Of a DNA stretch of 64,000 bases, positions 41,625 through 52,420 are shown piece by piece; the first letter of the stretch is position 1, and every line of letters starts with the position of its first letter. The DNA is taken from the NCBI GenBank assembly GCA_022836615.1, contig MU405357.1:30251-94250 (forward strand), in the 5' to 3' direction. Under the pieces are notes generated by a model that worked only from the letters and a program-made list of their open reading frames with translations, made no database searches and was not told where the DNA came from. The position numbers were made by a program, and so were the translations under genes. Source of the stretch: Annulohypoxylon bovei var. microspora. Lineage: Eukaryota > Ascomycota > Sordariomycetes > Xylariales > Hypoxylaceae.

Positions 41625-44600
41625 ATGAATCGTGCTCTGCGGCTTTTTGTGTGTTTTTGGCTTTGCTCCTACAGCCTCGCGCTTCCAGAGTTTCCGGATG
41701 CTCCAGCTGACTTACCCCGTGTCCATGACCTTGCCAAGAGAGGCGACTGCACGACCGAGACTGTTGTTTCTGGCGATGGCTGCGCATCTCTCGCCGAACG
41801 TTGTGGCATTTCAGGGGCTGACTTTACAAAATACAACCCAGACCCAAACCTTTGCTCGACTTTACAAATTGGACAACGTGTATGCTGTGTAGGTAACTCG
41901 CATTAAATAGCACTGGATCTCAAGAGTTGACCTCGTCAATTAGTCTTCAGGAACCCTTCCCGACATCCGGCCACAGCCAGAGCCCAACGGGACTTGCGCC
42001 TCGTATACTGTACAAAAAGATGATACTTGTTCCAGTATAGCGGCAGCCAACGGCCTCAACGCATCAGAAGTTGAAGATTTCAACATAGTTAAAACATGGG
42101 GCTTCGACAGCTGTGCCAACCTTGGTCTTGGGGTCAGAATCTGCTTGAGCGATGGCGACGCACCGTTGCCCGCTCCCCAAAAGGGCGCCATTTGCGGCCC
42201 TACAGTGCCTGGAACTGAACAGCCGCCAACCGGAACCAATATCAGCAATCTAAATCCCTGCCCTCTCAATGCCTGCTGTAACATCTGGGGCCAGTGTGGC
42301 ATCACAGGTGAGTTTTGCGTGCCAACTATGGGCAAGTTTGGCAATCTCGGCACAGGGCCACCAGGCTCGAATGGCTGCGCATCTAGTTGTGGCCGCGAGA
42401 TCGTAAACAATGGCGAAGCGCCAGGTTCCTTTATCTCAGTTGGCTACTATGAGTCCTGGAATATGGACAGACCCTGTCTGACCATGAAAGCCAAGTCGAT
42501 CGCCGGCTTAAAGTACACACATGTGCACTGGGGCTTTGGGAAAATCGCATCAGATATGAGTGTCAGTATCAACGACACATACAAGCAGTGGGACGACTTC
42601 AAAAGCTTGAGTGCCTCGGGCATCAAGGCAATTCTGTCTTTTGGCGGCTGGGGAGACTCGACCGACCCTGCCACATATGAGATTCTTCGGACGGCCGTGA
42701 GTCCAGATGGCCGGGAAACCTTTACCGATAACGTAGCCAGCTTTGCTAATGATGAAGGGTTGGATGGAATTGATATCGACTGGGAATATCCAGGGGTAAG
42801 TTAACAAGTTCTCTCAACTACGTTCCTTTCTCGTTTCGTCTTCCAGATTGCTAATCTCGATTAACAGGCACCCGATATTCCAGGTATCCCCCCCGGGCAA
42901 AAGGAGGACGGCGAAAACTATCTCGCTATGTTAAAGATGCTCAGAAGCAAGCTAGACAAGAGCAAAACCCTTTCCATCGCAGCGCCTGCTTCTTATTGGT
43001 ACCTAAGGCCTTTTCCTATCGCCAACATGTCCGAGTCGCTCGACTACATTGTCTACATGACATATGACTTGCACGGCCAATGGGATGCCGGTAATGAATT
43101 TGCGCAGGAGGGCTGCGCAGGAGGGAACTGCTTAAGAAGCCATAGTAATCTCTTCCTACCTCCGTCCTAAGCTACATGACTAACAGGATTGAACCAGTCA
43201 ACCTCACCGAAACGATGGATGCACTTTCCATGATTACAAAAGCCGGAGTTTCTACCAAGAAGGTTGTCGTGGGCGTGACAAGCTACGCACGCTCCTTCAA
43301 GATGGCAGACCCAAACTGCTCGGGACCAATGTGCACATTTCTAGGTTCAAACACCAGCTCTCAAGCCGAGCCTGGGGAATGCACACTTACTGCAGGTTAC
43401 ATCTCCAACGCAGAGATCGATAGCATCATAAGTAATAAACCAGAGAGCAAGACTTGGCACGATGACGAGGTCGACGCAGATTTTATTGTCTATGACTGTG
43501 GGTAAAACCCTTGACCTTATATTTGATTGTTTGTTGACGAAAATCATGTACCAGCGACTGAGTGGGCTTCTTATATGACCGACAATACCAAACAGTCTCG
43601 TACAGACCGTTGGAAAAGCCTTAACTTTGCTGGGACCATCGACTGGGCGCTTGATTTGCAGCAATTTTCCGAAGACGACGGCTGTCCGGCAGGAACATGC
43701 GATTCGCCAGGCACGCTTTATGTAGGCCCTGAGATTTTTACAGATAACGACCCAACCATCGAATGCAATCCACCGTGCCAGCTTATCCTGCCCCCATTCA
43801 TTCTTCCAGAGCCAACCACAGTCACGTTTCCGCCTATGACCACGTCCCTCGAGGTTGCATGGACAGAAACGACTGTCGTTACTGACGATGATAACGAAGT
43901 GACCACAAGGTCTTCTATCTCGCGAATCGTGCAGACTACAACAATAAATATTCCTCCCTTAACTACCACTGCTATTGACTTTTGGAATAAGCCTCTCGAA
44001 AACGGAACTAACTCTACGCTCATCTGGTTAACGTGGAGCCTTTTACCACCGCCATTCATTATCACAAACGACCCCAATCCGGAAGACAAGTCAGGTGTTA
44101 CACACCCTGAGGTGACCAGGACCATTTACCCACCACCGTGGCCTTACTCGGTTTCAGCGTCTGGCTCGCAAACTACATCCACTACACCGGTTATTACACA
44201 TGGCTCCTCAACACTTCACGAATCAGTCGCCGTCAAGACTCAGACGGGAGAACCCGGTCCAAAATGCACGTCAAACTGCGGGCACACATGCAAATTGTTT
44301 TGTAACGCCCCGTGTCTACCTGGTTTCTGTCCTCCAGGCGGAGGTGATCCCTCGCACAACGACTTCGATGATCCTTCGGACCCCAACCCTCCTCCCGGCC
44401 CGCCTCCCGGCTCAAACCCAAACCCAGCAGGCGGCGGCAGCGATGTTTGCCAGCCCCAGGTCAATACAGACACAGGACTGTGCTCGAACGGCAACTTTCC
44501 GGTCTGGGATCCTTCATCCATGTCGGTCCGCTGCGATCTTTCTGGCGAGGACGCTGATGCTCAGAAGACGGAATGCCAGAAAGAGGTTGACGATAATTTA

Positions 44601-46352
44601 GACGGTTCCAAGGAAAATGCTGATCAGTCGTCTCAATGCTGTTCGAATACCGCTGCCGTCGCCGCTGCTGTTGCTGTAACAGGTCTTGAAGGCAACACAA
44701 AGATCCCGTTGGCAGGTTCATGCCCGGTGCCGCAAAACTACCGGCAGAATCCGCCGGCAGACGGCATAGCCCACGCGACCTTCACATGTGACTATGCCAG
44801 ATGGCCCAACGTCTGCGCCAACGCGCGGTCCGCCATCTTGGTACGCGGCAAGACAGACATTCTGACGTACTCGGCCGGAGGCGGCGTCCACGCAAACGAG
44901 CTGTGGTACCATAGCAAGGTGCGAAGCAGGACCTTCGGCTGGACGCTCGACAACTGCGAGGTCGAAGAATACCCATTTGCCTCTAGCGACCCGAACCGCG
45001 ACCCGAATCCGAAGCCGAATGCCGGCGCAAAGAACTGGAAGAGATGGGACGAGGAGCGCGTTCTCCGTCTGATCCCAGAAGGCGAGAACGGTAACCACGG
45101 AATCGCTCTGGCTGCGTTTTACCGCGACGCCGGAAATGGAAACACGCAAAACGCTGATGGCCTTATCTATTCCATGGCGTTTGCGAACCACCCTACTGGC
45201 CTCAGCGACGCCGATTTCTACCTCGGCAGCGACGTGTCACGTAACGTGTGCGCCTGGCCATACGGCAATGCCTTCATCCTCGTCAACGGCGCTGCCAACA
45301 TGGCCGCTGGCGAGAGGTCCTACGACCCGTGGTGGGACAACAAGCTCATCCGCAAGACCGTCAGCTATTTCCTCAACGCGGCCAAGACGGCCACGAGGAG
45401 CGTGGTGACGGACACTGTCAGCCAATACTGCCGGTACCCGTCACCGGGTCGAGGCGTCTACAACACTGCGGCGCAACGTTGGGAAGTGGCAAATGCGGCC
45501 AATGCGCAAGACAGGAAGCAAGGGAACAATTATTACAAGTGTGATAATTACCCGGGATACGCAGGACCGAATGGGCTCCCGCCGATGAAGCGTCGTCGTG
45601 CGATAGACACAGGAGTCGAGGAGGAGCTGCCTCTGCAGCTCGTCGATATCAACAGCACCAGCTCAGGCGTGTCCGAGAACACCGGCCTTGTCGCCAACGC
45701 CTCCCAAGCCATGAGTTCTAACCTCGAAAGGAAAAACCTCCTTTTCTCTAGGGCGATCGCCTCGGGGAGTGGCAGTTTTCTGGACCCGAGTGCCTGGCTC
45801 TATCTATGCGACGCCTCGGAAGATGACGTCGACACCTGCGCCAGCTCCTACTCGTGCGGAACAGATCCGTCTGGCGATGGCGTCGACGACGACGGCGGCT
45901 GGGGTGACTCGCCTTCGCCCTCGTCCACAACCAGTTCCTCTGGCCCATCCACGACTTCCTCTAGCCCACCCACGACAACTTCAGAACCAGCCTGTACCTA
46001 TTGGCAGGCCATCTTCATGTTTGTGAGTGCCAATTCCCGAGAACCGCTATGCTAAGTACAACACTGACTAACTTTCACCACATAGAACGACGGCTGCTCG
46101 TTCGAAAGCGACGAGATACTGGGCACGGGAACCCGCGCCTGCTGGAAGGAACCGCAGGACTCGTCGGACGACAAGCCGACATGCTTATGGGGCACGGCCG
46201 TCTGTCCGGACCTGAAGATCTGTGCGTATGGCAATGATGACTGTACCGGGGATTCTGTCTCAGCCGATGCAGACAATGCGGGACCGTTTACGTTGTCCGG
46301 TCGCAAGGTGATAAAATCGGCCCGGGTTGTGAAGGGCAGCGATAGTTGTTGA
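41625..46352 (+). CDS. Killer-toxin-like subgroup C chitinase: LysM, LysM, CBM18, GH18
   Basis: Exons 41625-41888, 41944-42795, 42868-43144, 43198-43497, 43555-46022 and 46086-46352 give 1,475 residues (six more if the ATG at 41607 is used). Signal peptide 1-20, then a short pro-region ending in AKR (Kex2-like, 37-39). LysM units span about 41-88 and 105-152, a Cys-rich CBM18 about 160-205, and the GH18 barrel about 249-600 with catalytic DGIDIDWEYPG (Glu369). The remaining ~870 residues are a Thr/Pro-rich and Cys-rich tail with a dibasic KRRR at 1243-1246 and a terminal Cys-rich domain. This architecture is the known subgroup C, related to yeast killer toxin alpha/beta precursors; the chitinase part binds and opens chitin. 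Whether the tail is toxic is unknown. Introns 49-72 bp; the 3' splice choice of intron 3 and donor of intron 4 were chosen by phase. Confidence 0.9.
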
Positions 46353-47254
46353 GTTGGCCAGGGCTTTGGTTATTGTTGCTAGCTCTGTCCGATTCGCTGG
46401 GTTCAATTATCAATGGCAGCGTTAGGATGAGATTTTGTCTCTATTAATTAAAGTCGGAAGACATTTCACGACTATTTCAGAATTATCAGTGAGATTAAGT
46501 GTTCCATGTGTTAATGCTACTACTGGACTGTGCGTAGCACTATCCCCTATTTGCCCATATAGGTAACTAACACATGCTATGGCGGGGAATGCATGCCGGC
46601 TGTGTAACGCAAGGGATAGTTCTATACATAGTTCGATACAGTAACATTAATAGTCTCTTGACAGCACATTGTGAATAAAATCTTTCCTTTCGCGCCGAGG
46701 AGGCGCGGTAGTATGATTTGGGCAGTAAGACTACAGTTCAAAGACTTAACAGAAATACCTAGAATAGAGAAGGAAGCTATATAGCCTCAAAAATTGTCAC
46801 CAAATACAAAAGTATTGATTATTTCCGTCAGTTAAAGAAGGATAGATAGCCCCATAATAATCACTATCGATATCGGACTTACGTATTCGGCCGAAAGCAG
46901 TTTCGGATAAGACCAGCTGAGCGCCGAATTAGCTAAGCAGGTTAAACCCGGGTTTCATGGTCGGAGTTTTGATATGCGAAGCGAGCTGCGAGACTCCGAA
47001 ATCTCTCAAAAACGTCGAATCCAACATATCCCTTCTCAACTTTTCTTTCATAGAGTCGCTTCTTTCAGAATTATCTAGACTTCTACTGTAGTTTTCTTAC
47101 CTTCGAACGTTTCAACTTTACCATGATATCCTGATAGACTTCGATTCTCCGCTTTTCTTCCCTTGGCACAGTAGATTGTACAGTATCTTCCACATATTTT
47201 TTCATACATACCATAGATCCTTTCCTCGGCGCTACGTCACCTGCCGCGACCAAA
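46353..47254. other. 902-bp intergenic spacer
   Basis: Chitinase 3' flank and Mpv17-family promoter region. Nothing recognised. Confidence 0.35.
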
Positions 47255-48224
47255 ATGTCTCTCACAACATCCGCCACACTCCGCGCCGTATTCCGGCGGC
47301 AGCTCGAGCAGCTGCGCGTGACGCGGCTGCCGCAGTCCGCGCCGCGCCGCTTCCAGTCCAGCAGTTCCGGGCCAAAGCCCAGCGCCGGCGAGGCAGCCGG
47401 CGAGGCCGCGAAGCCGAAGCTGCCGGCGGACGCGCCCGCGCAGCCGGTGTCCATATGGCTGCGACTCGGGCCCCTGACGCGCGCGGGCCAGGCGTACGCG
47501 CGCTCGCAGCGGAACCGCCCCTTCGCCACGCAGATCGCGAGCGCGGTCGCCATCTACCTGGCCGCCGACATCAGCGCTCAGCGCATCAGCGGCAAGGAGT
47601 ACGTGGCTGAGCGCACGGTCAGGAACATGGCGATCGGAGCTGTGTCTGCGGTGCCGTGTTTCTTATGGTGAGTCTTTTTCGTTTATGTTGCGGTAGTATC
47701 CTCTTACCTATCTTGACGATGTGTGGGGAAATCCGTGTATAAGTCCTAGAGTGGAACACGCCTTTCTAACCAATGGTGGCGCTGCGTATAGGTTCGTCTG
47801 GTTATCCAAGAGCTTTAACTACGGCTCTCACATCGTCTCGATCGGCGTGAAGATCGTCGTTAACCAGATGGTCTTCACTCCCACTTTCAACACCTACTTC
47901 TTCGGCTCCCAGGCGCTGCTGGCTGGTGATAGCCTTGCCGACACGTGGGACCGCATTGTCCGCACCGTCCCCGTCAGCTGGGTTAACGCGTGGAAGCTGT
48001 GGCCCGCAGTCCTCGCCTTCAGCTTCACCTACGTCCCCATTGCGTACCGCAGCGTCTTCTCTGGCGCCGTCGCCGTCGGCTGGCAGACATACCTGAGCTT
48101 TTTGAATCGCCAAGCCGAGATCGAGGAGGAGGTGGCCCACCAAAGGATCCCTGTAGCTGCCTTACCCCCTGTCGAAGCGGCAGCCCTGCAGCTGAATGCG
48201 CAGAAACGACCCATGGCGGCGTAA
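47255..48224 (+). CDS. Mpv17/PMP22-family membrane protein, probably mitochondrial
   Basis: Exons 47255-47667 and 47792-48224 (124-bp intron, TG|GTGAGT ... GTATAG|G) give 281 residues. The Arg/Ser-rich N-terminus without acids (SATLRAVFRRQLEQLRVTRL) looks like a mitochondrial presequence. The Mpv17/PMP22 domain follows: RPFATQIASAVAIYLAADISAQ, GAVSAVPCFLWF, TPTFNTYFFG and the C-terminal block ending in WQTYLSFLN. Family members are small inner-membrane or peroxisomal channels (yeast Sym1 helps survive heat/ethanol stress); this one is longer than Sym1 (197). The exact orthologue is not assigned. The gene is GC-rich relative to its flanks. Confidence 0.88.
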
Positions 48225-48807
48225 ATTTGACTTCGTGTTTCTTTTGTGCTTAGATAATGGGCAGGCGGCACGGATTTGGCATTAGATGGACTGGCTTTAC
48301 GGCATAGACTCCGGATTGGTGATGTTCACCGTCTATTATATAGAATCAACAAAATGATAGAAATCTCAGTGGATTCTACCTAACATTCATTTATCAGGTT
48401 CGATTGTACGATGGTCAAGCCTAAAACTTTCGCACATTTAATCATGGGTTAATACCGTGTAAACTAATACTTTGGTGCACTGTGAGAGACGCTTTATTGT
48501 TGCCGAGTGCCCTAGGCTATAGCGGTTAGTCACTGAATTTTATCGCTATCAAGCCTGAGGCTTAGCTTGAGGAAATACAGTGCCGGTTAACTGCTGATCA
48601 AATCACGTACTGTGCAAGGGCTACGAAAGGTGTGAAACTTTTGGCTTTGACCTTGGTAGTGATCCATACATACAATAAACACCAAGCAGTCGCTCGAATC
48701 AATGCTAATATCCACATAAAATCATTTGCTTTTCCCTTCACAACCTCTCATCCACCATCCGACTAACCCCTGAGTATACGGCATTTCACAATCTTTTAAA
48801 CCACACC
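48225..48807. other. Intergenic, 583 bp
   Basis: 3' flanks of the Mpv17-family gene and the BTB relic. Nothing recognised. Confidence 0.3.
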
Positions 48808-49403
48808 TTATGAAAGCTCGGGGACACTAATGAGCATCTTAGCGAAATTCTCATCTTCGTAAACGTCCTTGATGATGATGGCCCCATAGAAGATGGGTAG
48901 TTCTCGGATTGGATCTCCGCCGGTCGTGTTGTCGAAGATGTGTAATATCAGGTTAGAAATATGTTGTACCGGTGCTCGGGTTATGGTGTTAGAGGTGGTG
49001 AATAGAGTATGGCAAGGTCCATCGAAATCCATCATTTCTTGACGGATGGATTGTGAGGAGCGCCTTGCTGCGATATAAGCAAATTCTGTACTGTGTTCAA
49101 CTGCTCTCGGGATGCGGGAGTATCAGATCCTTCGCCGACACGCTTGCTTTTCTCCTCCCTAACGACGAGAACAGTTGGAGTTTTAGGCTCAGCGCAATCA
49201 TAGTCACCACAGTAGGCAAACTGTCTAAACAGGTTAAAGGTCCGTTCAATTACATTGTCCCAAACTGTCTTCTTCCCAGACTCGACGCATTAGCCGTTGG
49301 TCAACACATTCAGGGGTCTCGATAGTCTGGTGAAGACACCCGCGTGGACGGTAAATTCTTCTTTGCTTGGAACAACCACGGACTTGAAGAATCGATCGTT
49401 GAG
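48808..49403 (-). pseudogene. BTB/POZ-domain gene relic with stop and frameshift
   Basis: On the minus strand from about 49403 a BTB start is readable: DRFFKSVVV, KEEFTVHAGVFTRLSRPLNVLTNG, then in the same frame KKTVWDNVIERTFNLFRQFAYCGDY, matching the fungal BTB pattern (FTVH..L...S..L..L.NG ... V.W.dV...TF..F.qfAY.GdY). Between the two halves is an in-frame TAA at 49292-49290. This frame ends in TGA at 49034-49032, while the typical C-terminal part (ITRAPVQHISNLILHIFDNT, GDPIRELPIFYG, stop at 48808) continues in another frame. No intron with usual signals repairs both defects, so the copy is probably broken. Family: adaptor proteins, often Cul3-linked; fungi carry many lineage-specific copies. 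Confidence 0.65.
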
Positions 49404-49975
49404 AGGGCTAAAACATATTGTTAGAAAGATTTACGGTCGGACACGCTGTTGATCCCCTGGCGAGATGAGTCAGCATACTCGCTACTTGGAAACGACATAT
49501 TGTTTGGAGTGAAGGTGTGTCTCCTCGGACAAAGACAGATTGGTAACTAGTTAATTGAAAGGATGTCATTACGAGCTATATCTGGCTTTATAAAACTAGG
49601 TAATTATTCTTTACAATATCTAAGTCACCTGTGGATACCTAAGGATGGTGCGTCGAACGATACATTTAATAATAAGAAATAGGGGTGCACTGAAATATTG
49701 AATAAATCACAAAATTCGCAAAGATCAGGTACGTACCTCCCAGGTAGACGGGGATCATTTAGACTGGTCCAAATAGTTTCCAGTTTTATCAAGAAATATC
49801 ATAAGATAATATCATATATAGGTAAGCAAGTTGGGTTCAACGTTTATTTATTTGGATTCGTTTTATTATGAGAGCCATTTTATGCCAAGAAAGGTTTCAT
49901 GAAACTTGCGGTAGCAAACAACCTAACTAACCCGGACACACTATTATAACGCGGTGACATCGGATTGCACAATGC
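49404..49975. other. Intergenic, 572 bp
   Basis: AT-rich flank between the BTB relic and the 3' end of the rhodopsin-fold gene. Nothing recognised. Confidence 0.3.
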
Positions 49976-51344
49976 CTACACTGTACGAAGTCTCTCGGAC
50001 CTCGTGTCCTCTTCGTAATGATCGACTCTGGTATGCTCGCTTGTGCCTTTCGAAAAGCTTCTAGCATCGATGGCCAGTTGTACTTCACTCTCAGGCATTT
50101 TAACGAAGCGTGGTAACTCGTGAGACTCTTTAGAGTTATATATAGTCGATGTGGAGTACCACTTTGTGGCAATTTGTGACGTAAAAGTGAAGGCACGAAT
50201 GAGGACGGGCCGAAGGAGTGGTCCGCAAGCAGCAATAATACCAATTTCAACCTCTGCTAGGTTCCAAATTGAGATACCAGTAAGAATGACTGTACAAGTA
50301 GTGTTAGTAGGTATGGACGCAAGTTGAGATGTGAAAATTTGGGTAGGTAGACTGACGAAGCCCGTCTTCGGAGTATAAACCTAAGCTTGAGCGAATGTAA
50401 ATGTAACCTTTGGCTATAGAAGCGCCGACGGTCCTGATATCTGTCAGCTTAAGTACCCTCAATTATATCACGCCTCAAGGTGGGCAAGCTAGCTCACAAT
50501 GCACCGACCAAGAATGCCATCAACGTAAGTAATTTTCGACGATTATCCATCTGCAACTTTAGAACCACGGGGATAGGGATTATAAGTGTGATAAAATCTG
50601 TTGCAATATCACTTCCTACCATGGCATATCCACTTGGGACAGCGCTTCCGCAATGCTCTAGATACTCTGTTGGTGTGCCGAAGACCGCCATAAAATGATT
50701 GCCGCATTCGAGGAGGCCAGACATAACAAATGCAGTTGCCCATACTACGATAATCACCATCCATATGATAAGAAAACGGCGGAGTACGACTTGGGCGAAA
50801 AGCTGCCAGTAAAGGAAACAGACAGATAATTTGATCAGACCGAGGGCAACTACTCCAATTAAAAGGAATCCTAGTTGGATCTTTAGAATGTTAGTATATG
50901 CATAGTTAAACGGGATTGAGATACACTGGGTACGAATGTAGGAAACGAGAATAATGGGCTACTTGCGTGTCGTGCTTTGTTCAGTTGCCCTGTAACAGAC
51001 GTTGGGTCTAAAAGTGTAGCTCCAACTCGATACCCAAGAGATTTAATGGCGATGCCTGTTCATTATCAGCGTTATGTTGTGACTGATGCGTCTATCATAT
51101 TTAGAATATCGTGTTGCGCTATGTGAACTTCACATATGTAGGTACAGTTCAGATTCGACGTACCATAAATCTCGAGAGCGGTTAATCCCGTCCCAAATAT
51201 CCATCCCGCTAAAACTAACCAATCACTTGTAGAAATGCGTTGTCGTTCCCGTATCCTGTTTCCAAATCTTAATCCAACACAGAGTACAGTCAAGAGCCAC
51301 ATGAAGACGGAGCCGACAATTAAGCCTGCGGGATTGTCATACAT
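49976..51344 (-). CDS. Fungal rhodopsin-fold (PTH11-like) seven-helix membrane protein
   Basis: Exons 51344-51164, 51055-50967, 50880-50498, 50433-50357 and 50289-49976 give 347 residues with phases closing. Helices are seen in order: VGSVFMWLLTVLCVGLRFG (TM1), SDWLVLAGWIFGTGLTALEIYG (TM2), LGFLLIGVVALGLIKLSVCFLY, MVIIVVWATAFVMSGLLEC, ATDFITLIIPIPVV, AFLVGALTVGASIAKGYIY and TGISIWNLAEVEIGIIAACG. A charged ~65-residue cytosolic tail ends the protein. GLIKLS and the IPIPVVLKLQMD-RRKLL loop are typical of the fungal rhodopsin domain family (PTH11-like receptor relatives). There is no CFEM domain. Intron 2 can be read as GC-AG (GCAAGT...AAAG) or, with a one-codon difference, as a weak GT-AG (GTAGCC...CTAG). 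Ligand unknown. Confidence 0.8.
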
Positions 51345-52420
51345 GGTGACGGGCTTATATTTGAATAGAGCGACGAGGTAGTAAGTAAAGAATAAAGACG
51401 AGACGATTCCCTACCCTTCAGTAAAGAAGCTCTGAAGTGAACGAGGTAATAAGACGATGAAGTTTTGATAGTGTTTAGTTGTTAATGTATTAAGTAGGTA
51501 AATATGGGAAGACGAATAACGCGCCTTTAATTCCGAATGCAAAATCTATATGATTACTAGAACGTCTATTCCTCGCCATTAGTTAATAATCTACTTAGCC
51601 GATAAGTACTTGCTTCTCAAGATTTCTGTGTAGGATCTGATATGACTTCTGCAAGTCAAGCCGAAGTGGCGGGTAAGTTTTGGGGGCCTCTGTAGGTAGG
51701 TTTCTTACACACCATTTCGCGGTACACGTACTCCGTCGGTCCGTTTTTTGCAATTTTGACGCTGTGTTACGCGTGTTATGCGCCCGACCCGACTGCTTCC
51801 CTGCCGGAAGTGTGATTTAAATCACTCAGATAATCCGGGTCGATCGTCTACATAGGTATGGTAGCCGATGTCTCCATGTGCCCAACCGCTCCCTGCAATA
51901 TGCCCAATTACCAACGGATATAAGGTGAGGCTGAGACCAACATCACAATACCCGGTCCAAGTTAAGGCCTACGTTGGCAATGATGTGCAAACTTATGACT
52001 GCCTAGGTACCTATCGATACATGGATAGGTAGGTACTTTTGATAGGTACCTAGGTACGTGATAGTATACACACTGCCTGCATATAGGTACATATATTAAT
52101 AGTTCGAAATTCGGAAAGTAACCAACATAATGTAACACAATCCTCGTCTTTATTATTCTAACAATGAACACACTCCCTTGGGAATTTTGAGGGAAGTAGG
52201 CTTCATGTAGTCGACCTTCTTATCTCTGTTTTATTAATCCTACATACCAACTACTTAGGGTTATATCCATCTTTTTCATCTTACCTCATCTTAGCCGCCC
52301 GAGATCCTATTCCAAGCATCATGTAGCGATCTCGTGGGAGGGTGGAAATGATGGCGACTGGCTATGATACCAGAACCAATAGTTTCTCATTATATCATGC
52401 CCCTCTTTCTCCCCGGTTGT
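51345..52420. other. 1.08-kb intergenic spacer with AGGTACCT repeats
   Basis: Between about 52000 and 52060 there is a cluster of overlapping palindromes: TAGGTACCTA at 52004-52013 and 52043-52052 and TACCTAGGTA at 52047-52056. The rest holds nothing recognised. It is the 5' flank of the rhodopsin-fold gene and the 3' flank of the esterase gene. Confidence 0.4.
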
